NCBI RefSeq assembly: GCF_026240095.1
Contig: NZ_JAPIVG010000001.1
Location: 1,054,001-1,118,000, forward strand
Direction of reading: 5' to 3'
DNA length: 64,000 bases
Source: Pedobacter sandarakinus
Lineage (GTDB): Bacteria > Bacteroidota > Bacteroidia > Sphingobacteriales > Sphingobacteriaceae
The position numbers and the translations under genes were made by a program. A model generated the notes under the pieces. The model worked only from the letters and a program-made list of their open reading frames with translations, had not been told where the DNA came from and did not search any database. Of this stretch, positions 60,701 through 64,000 are shown piece after piece. How positions within the stretch are numbered: the first letter of the stretch is position 1; every line of letters begins with the position of its first letter.

Positions 60701-63625
60701 TTTGGTGGCACTTCTGGTACGGATTTAGACCTTTGTTCGGGGATTAATACCGGAATAATATCCTTAACAGGGCAGGTAGGCGACATTGTAAGATGGGAGA
60801 AATCAATCGACAATGGAACCACATGGTCTACAATATCCGCTACAACAAATCCTTTAACATTCAATAATTTGATTGTAACTACCAAATTTAGGGCTGTAGT
60901 TCAGAATGGGATATGTTCAGAAGCGGTGTCATCTGTTACTACCATTACAATTAACCCAGCTACCGTAGTAGCAGATGCTGGGGCTAACCAAAACATTTGC
61001 AGTGGTAATGGTGTGGCGCTAAGCGGAAATAATCCAGCACCAAATAAAGGATTATGGACGCTGGTATCAGGACAAAATGGAGTTTCCTTTGCCAATCCAA
61101 CGTTGTTTAATACGGGTGTATCTGGTTTAGTTTCTGGTGAAGTATATACTTTCAGATGGACAATTTCCGGCTTTGCGGGCTGTCCACCTACATCATCTGA
61201 AACTACAATAACTTATTTATCTCCAATTACAAACACCATTGCATTGTCGCCTTTGCCAATCTGCAGTGGTCAGAGTGTTACCATTAGCGGCGATATACCT
61301 ACCGGTGGATCAGGTGCATTCACTTATCAATGGCAAAGTAGCACCGATGGAACTACCTTGATAGATATTTCTGCTGCCAATAATAAAGATTTAACAGTTT
61401 CGAATTCGGTTTCTACCTTTTACAGAAGATTGGTAAACAGTACCATATGTACTTCGGTTAGTAACGAAGTTAAGGTAATTATACTTCCTCCAATTGGAAA
61501 CAATCTGGTTTCTGCCGACCAGGCCATATGTTTGGGAAACCCCATTACACCTTTAAGGGGCACCACTCCAACAGGAGGAACAGGTATTTATAATTACCAA
61601 TGGCAATTAAGTATAGATGGATTAAACTACACAGATATTCTGGGTGCAATCTCCATCAATTATACACCCCCGCAACCAACGGTAACTCAACTTTACAGGC
61701 GTGTAGTAACCAGCGGATCTTGTGGCACAGATACAAGTGCCGCAGTTAAAATTATTGTAAATCTTCCGGCGAAGGCCGCATTTACTGTAGCAACAGACCA
61801 ATCTTGTGCGCCATTTGTAATCAATGCAACTAATGTTGTAGCCACCCCATATCCAGACCGGAATGCTACCTACACCTGGTTTGCTAACAATGTGCAGATT
61901 GGCACGGGCGTAGATTTTCCAGGTTATACCATTGCAAATCAAAATCAAACTGTTGTAATCAAACTCGTGGTAAGTAGTAGCCTAGGATGTAGTGGTGATG
62001 AAATTTCGCATACGTTTTCTACACCACAAAGTGTAACAGCTTCTTATACCCAAAATACTACGCAAGGCTGTGGCCCACTAAATGTGCGCTTTACAAACAC
62101 CTCTAACTCTTTAACTGCAGCAACCTTTAAATGGGATTTTGGGAATGGCACTACCTCCAACTTAGCGCAACCTCCTGCTGTTATCTACCAGCCAGATGCA
62201 AGTGGCAAAGATGTTACCTATACCATAACCTTGACGGCAATAACCTCTTGTGGTGTTACCACCCAAACATCTGAAGTGTTTGTAAAGGCTTTGCCGGTAG
62301 CTATTTTTTCACCAGATAAAACAGCAGGATGCTCTCCATTTACGGTAACTTTCAGCAATACCTCACCTGGCAATAGCGGCACTTATACTTTCGATTTTGG
62401 AGATGGTACAACGATAACCAAAACAGATAAAAGTAGTGTTTCGCATACGTACACAACATTGGTGGTTAAAGATTATGTGGTGAAAATGGTTGCAACTAAC
62501 GAATGTGGTACGAACGAATCGTCTTACACGATCAATGCTTCTCCAAATAATATTGTGGCCGAGCTCGTTGTAAATAGTAATCAACTTAAAGGCTGTGCGC
62601 CGTTTAAAGTAGATTTTTATAACAATACCAAAGGCGGAAACAATTTTGTTTATGATTTCGGCGATGGAAGCACTGCGTTAACCCACTCGGCTCCGGAAGT
62701 TGTATCACATACCTTCTTGAAGGCTGGAAAATACAAAATCATACTTTACGCATCAAACGGCTGTTCCAATGCGCAAACAGAAGAAGAAATAGAAGTTTTG
62801 GTGCAGCCCACAGTGAGTTTTACCGCCGATAAAATAAGTGGCTGTGATGGGGTAGAAGTGAAGTTTAAGAATAGTACCAAAGATGCCATTGCTTATTTGT
62901 GGGACTTTGGTGATGGCACCACCTCAACAGCTTTCGAACCTACACATAGCTTCAAAGGCGTAGGCAAGAACTTTGTAGTGAGCCTAACCGCTATTAATAG
63001 TTTCGGTTGCAGCAATACCGTAACCTTACCACAAACCATATTTGTTGTTCCTCCGCCAACAGCTAACTTCTCAGTAACGCCTGGCAATGAAACAGCTATA
63101 CCAAACTACACCTTTGGTTTTAAAGATGTAAGTATTGGCGCCGCCACATGGGAATGGAACTTTGGTGATGGTGCTGTTTCTACCCTGCAAAACCCTAGTC
63201 ATACGTACGCTAACGAAGGCACATACACGGTAACACTAAAGATCTTAAACAAAGAAGGCTGCTCTGCCACCACCACCCAATCGGTAAGAATTATTGGCGT
63301 ACCTGGAAACCTGAATGTACCCAATTCTTTTATGCCAGCCAGCGCTAAAAACGAAATCAAGACTTTTAAGGCTAAGGGTCGGGGAATTAAAGAATGGAAA
63401 ATGTCAATTTTTAACAAATGGGGACAGCTTTTATGGGAAACCACAAAGCTTGATGATGGGGCGCCCTTAGAAGGATGGGATGGAACCTATAACGGACAGG
63501 AACAACCCCAAGGTGTTTACTATTGGAAAATTGAGGTGAAATTTATTAATGGGTCCGATTGGAAAGGCATGACATATGATTCGTCTGCTCCACGAAAAAC
63601 TGGTGTAATATATTTAATAAGATGA
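57713..63625 (+). CDS. Giant PKD-repeat protein with type B T9SS (gliding motility-associated) C-terminal domain
   Basis: 1970 residues. Signal peptide about 1-22 (ending CFGQ). The N-terminal two thirds are Ig/PKD-like beta domains with recurring AGxDQxIC words (NAGPDQTIC, NAGADERIC, DAGANQNIC). Five PKD domains follow, with W/F-x-FGDG cores starting at residues about 1474, 1560, 1647, 1730 and 1815, spaced 83-87 residues. Residues about 1865-1970 (VPNSFMPASAKNE, FNKWGQLLWET, GWDGTYNGQEQPQGVYYWKI) are the TIGR04131 gliding-motility C-terminal domain, the type B secretion signal of the type IX system. It overlaps the following SprF-like gene by three bases (ATGATGA), as type B cargo genes usually do. 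It should be displayed at or released from the cell surface and may act in adhesion; the ligand is unknown. Confidence 0.93.
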   Translation: MRRWPFFPLFLGLILFTSFCFGQITIGTVDKGPFAPGSTIAAPFKIANGCTEKGNIFQLYLSDQNGNFGSEKLIGTYTGFYSTYVNGVIPTSGIVPGVGYKLRIKTTSPVSVSTESAAFEIKAASAVEAKLTSNYLNAANTETFGTCISKANNQFFINNESTNSASVTASITNELLGGTTALNFPTPIQSFVADQAHYTILAKAVMPDGTVGTKAYLLINNRTITAFGTSGNNIVCLPVGQLEFNVDFTSVSGIQNNFPGDIYTIVWGDATSTEYTLCDIKNNGGKVGHAYNRSSCGSTSITSAGTIFNAFPVTINVSNTFCGTVGTPVSSSAKVVVKPTNSFAFTSPGCTNTNITFENTSVLGENPDTNTPECSPNIITYNWFIDGVITAVNKPRSFNLVTKFLTHGEHIIRLESTSSGACDADPVEMKICIQDPPKPIFTLPQTTICSGSILKPTDLSIVDNICDAANVYSWSVTPAVAYANGTNAASKSPEFNFATPGVYTITLNITTPSCGSVVSLPQTVIVNSSPTATLSPDLTLCNLATYDFNNTTSSPTKTIISGTAQESSDTYTWVVVPSGPGTYSFASGSNNKSKYPSIKFDSYDTYTVSVTHKNNCGSVTATQKLTFTTAPVVNAGPDQTICFTEAGFNLSGVITGTTSTQTWVGGSGTFTPNRNALNAVYTPTAAEKKLGTVTLRLRATTALAAPCNQIDDDLILTIKPDLGLTSSSSITICSGNSVAYTPASAVSGTVFNWTASGTSNVTGFTSSGTGNINDVLTNTNLAANGTVTYVITPSKDGCTGTPFNLVVTVIPKPNVTASAVKMSICNNSGTFITLTSNAPNINYLYNSSVTGSITGNTDRPVATSSNQIDDILINTSNVSGSVTYTITPVTAGGCVGIPTSITISVMPSATLANAGADERICNATSYTLKGNAAIIGNGKWTIVNAPNPVTFSDDTKSNAIVSGLLPGNTYVLRWTISDGICSSSNDDVQITVNQPSFGGTSGTDLDLCSGINTGIISLTGQVGDIVRWEKSIDNGTTWSTISATTNPLTFNNLIVTTKFRAVVQNGICSEAVSSVTTITINPATVVADAGANQNICSGNGVALSGNNPAPNKGLWTLVSGQNGVSFANPTLFNTGVSGLVSGEVYTFRWTISGFAGCPPTSSETTITYLSPITNTIALSPLPICSGQSVTISGDIPTGGSGAFTYQWQSSTDGTTLIDISAANNKDLTVSNSVSTFYRRLVNSTICTSVSNEVKVIILPPIGNNLVSADQAICLGNPITPLRGTTPTGGTGIYNYQWQLSIDGLNYTDILGAISINYTPPQPTVTQLYRRVVTSGSCGTDTSAAVKIIVNLPAKAAFTVATDQSCAPFVINATNVVATPYPDRNATYTWFANNVQIGTGVDFPGYTIANQNQTVVIKLVVSSSLGCSGDEISHTFSTPQSVTASYTQNTTQGCGPLNVRFTNTSNSLTAATFKWDFGNGTTSNLAQPPAVIYQPDASGKDVTYTITLTAITSCGVTTQTSEVFVKALPVAIFSPDKTAGCSPFTVTFSNTSPGNSGTYTFDFGDGTTITKTDKSSVSHTYTTLVVKDYVVKMVATNECGTNESSYTINASPNNIVAELVVNSNQLKGCAPFKVDFYNNTKGGNNFVYDFGDGSTALTHSAPEVVSHTFLKAGKYKIILYASNGCSNAQTEEEIEVLVQPTVSFTADKISGCDGVEVKFKNSTKDAIAYLWDFGDGTTSTAFEPTHSFKGVGKNFVVSLTAINSFGCSNTVTLPQTIFVVPPPTANFSVTPGNETAIPNYTFGFKDVSIGAATWEWNFGDGAVSTLQNPSHTYANEGTYTVTLKILNKEGCSATTTQSVRIIGVPGNLNVPNSFMPASAKNEIKTFKAKGRGIKEWKMSIFNKWGQLLWETTKLDDGAPLEGWDGTYNGQEQPQGVYYWKIEVKFINGSDWKGMTYDSSAPRKTGVIYLIR

Positions 63626-64000
63626 TGAAGAGGTTGATATTCTGTTTGCTGCTTTCCATATTGTCTATCATTTGTTTTGGGCAAGACCACATCTATTCGC
63701 AATTTTATAATGCGCCAATATACCTTAACCCGGCTTTAACCGGCCAATTTGAAGGCGATATCCGGCTGAATGCACTTTACCGCAATCAATGGACAGGTTT
63801 AGCAAGCGATTTCTCCTATATCAGCGCATCTGCAGATTTAAACTTACACCAAATCAATAGTGGTATCGGGCTGATTTTTAATAGAAGTAGTGAAGGAACA
63901 GCTTATCTGCTTAAGAACAATATCGCCGCTAGCTACTCCTACATTATCGGGGGAGACGATTTTGCAATATCTTTTGGCCTGCAGGCAGGTATCACCAACC
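63622..64000 (+). CDS. PorP/SprF family outer membrane protein (partial, runs off window)
   Basis: 126 codons are visible from the ATG at 63622, which overlaps the stop of the giant cargo gene, a sign of translational coupling; an adjacent ATG at 63625 is an alternative. A signal peptide ends at CFGQ, then come DHIYSQFYNAPIYLNPALTG and LNALYRNQWTGL, which are the hallmarks of the PorP/SprF family (type IX secretion-associated membrane proteins). SprF-like proteins are needed for secretion of the adjacent type B cargo, and the present pair follows that pattern. The C-terminal beta-barrel lies outside the window. Confidence 0.93.
   Translation, partial: MMKRLIFCLLLSILSIICFGQDHIYSQFYNAPIYLNPALTGQFEGDIRLNALYRNQWTGLASDFSYISASADLNLHQINSGIGLIFNRSSEGTAYLLKNNIAASYSYIIGGDDFAISFGLQAGITN

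Noticed and set aside
1..64000. CRISPR arrays, transposases, integrases, tRNA or rRNA genes
   Set aside because: I looked for regular spacer arrays, DDE or tyrosine recombinase motifs and tRNA cloverleaf patterns and found none I could support.

Overview
The window is a stretch of chromosome from an AT-rich member of the Bacteroidota, most likely Sphingobacteriaceae and Pedobacter-like (an inference from gene content and protein style, not a computed placement). Supporting signs are the fused lpxC-fabZ gene between lpxD and lpxA, the type IX secretion regulator PorX, a giant PKD-repeat protein with a gliding-motility C-terminal domain followed by a PorP/SprF-type protein, GroESL with a GGM tail, A-rich leaders without Shine-Dalgarno sequences, and promoters of the Bacteroidota form TTTG-N18..20-TAnnTTTG. 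I see no rRNA, tRNA, CRISPR array, prophage or intact insertion sequence.

Layout. 1-5.9 kb: start of an aldehyde dehydrogenase, a secreted FAD-type protein, a secreted S9 peptidase, and a peroxiredoxin-thioredoxin-small protein operon. 5.9-6.3 kb: a gene-free gap holding a candidate small RNA on the minus strand. 6.3-12 kb (minus): ABC ATPase, acetyltransferase, the lipid A genes lpxD, lpxC/fabZ and lpxA, and an HD phosphohydrolase. 12.1-16.3 kb: porX, tsaE, alanine dehydrogenase and a D-Ala-D-Ala dipeptidase. 16.4-26.4 kb: envelope hydrolases and lipoproteins (histidine phosphatase, BioF-like enzyme, GH18 lipoprotein, DacB, aspartyl protease with PDZ, large zinc protease, phosphodiester glycosidase, orphan lipoprotein). 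26.4-30.1 kb: cold shock gene, a two-gene accessory cassette bracketed by REP-like hairpins, and an ECF sigma/anti-sigma pair. 30.3-36 kb: SMR exporter, small membrane protein, an operon of histidine kinase, DinB and thioesterase, gltX, and a neutral zinc metallopeptidase.

36.1-43.0 kb is a six-gene signalling operon: response-regulator kinase, 1194-residue CHASE3/GAF hybrid kinase with three receivers, receiver, CheR, receiver-less CheB, receiver. No CheA, CheW or chemoreceptor accompanies it, so a non-chemotactic role is likely. 43.0-48.2 kb (minus): DUF3137-LemA and two tandem AsmA/DUF748-like proteins. 48.6-50.3 kb: a DUF47-Pit phosphate uptake pair. 50.3-53.1 kb (minus): a PaiB-like protein and a second sigma/anti-sigma pair that uses non-ATG starts. 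53.2-55 kb: DUF4197 and a beta-propeller lipoprotein. 55.4-57.4 kb: groES-groEL. 57.7-64 kb: the type IX cargo and its SprF-like partner, which runs off the window.

How the parts fit. Much of the window builds, remodels or monitors the envelope: lipid A synthesis, peptidoglycan D-Ala metabolism, secreted hydrolases, two cell-surface sigma systems, and type IX secretion (regulator PorX at 12 kb, cargo plus SprF at 58-64 kb). Observations I rate highest are the candidate small RNA at 5975-6144, the hairpin-bracketed cassette at 26.7-29.0 kb, the CheR/CheB hybrid-kinase operon, and a consensus promoter abutting the lpxD start codon, which implies an essentially leaderless mRNA.
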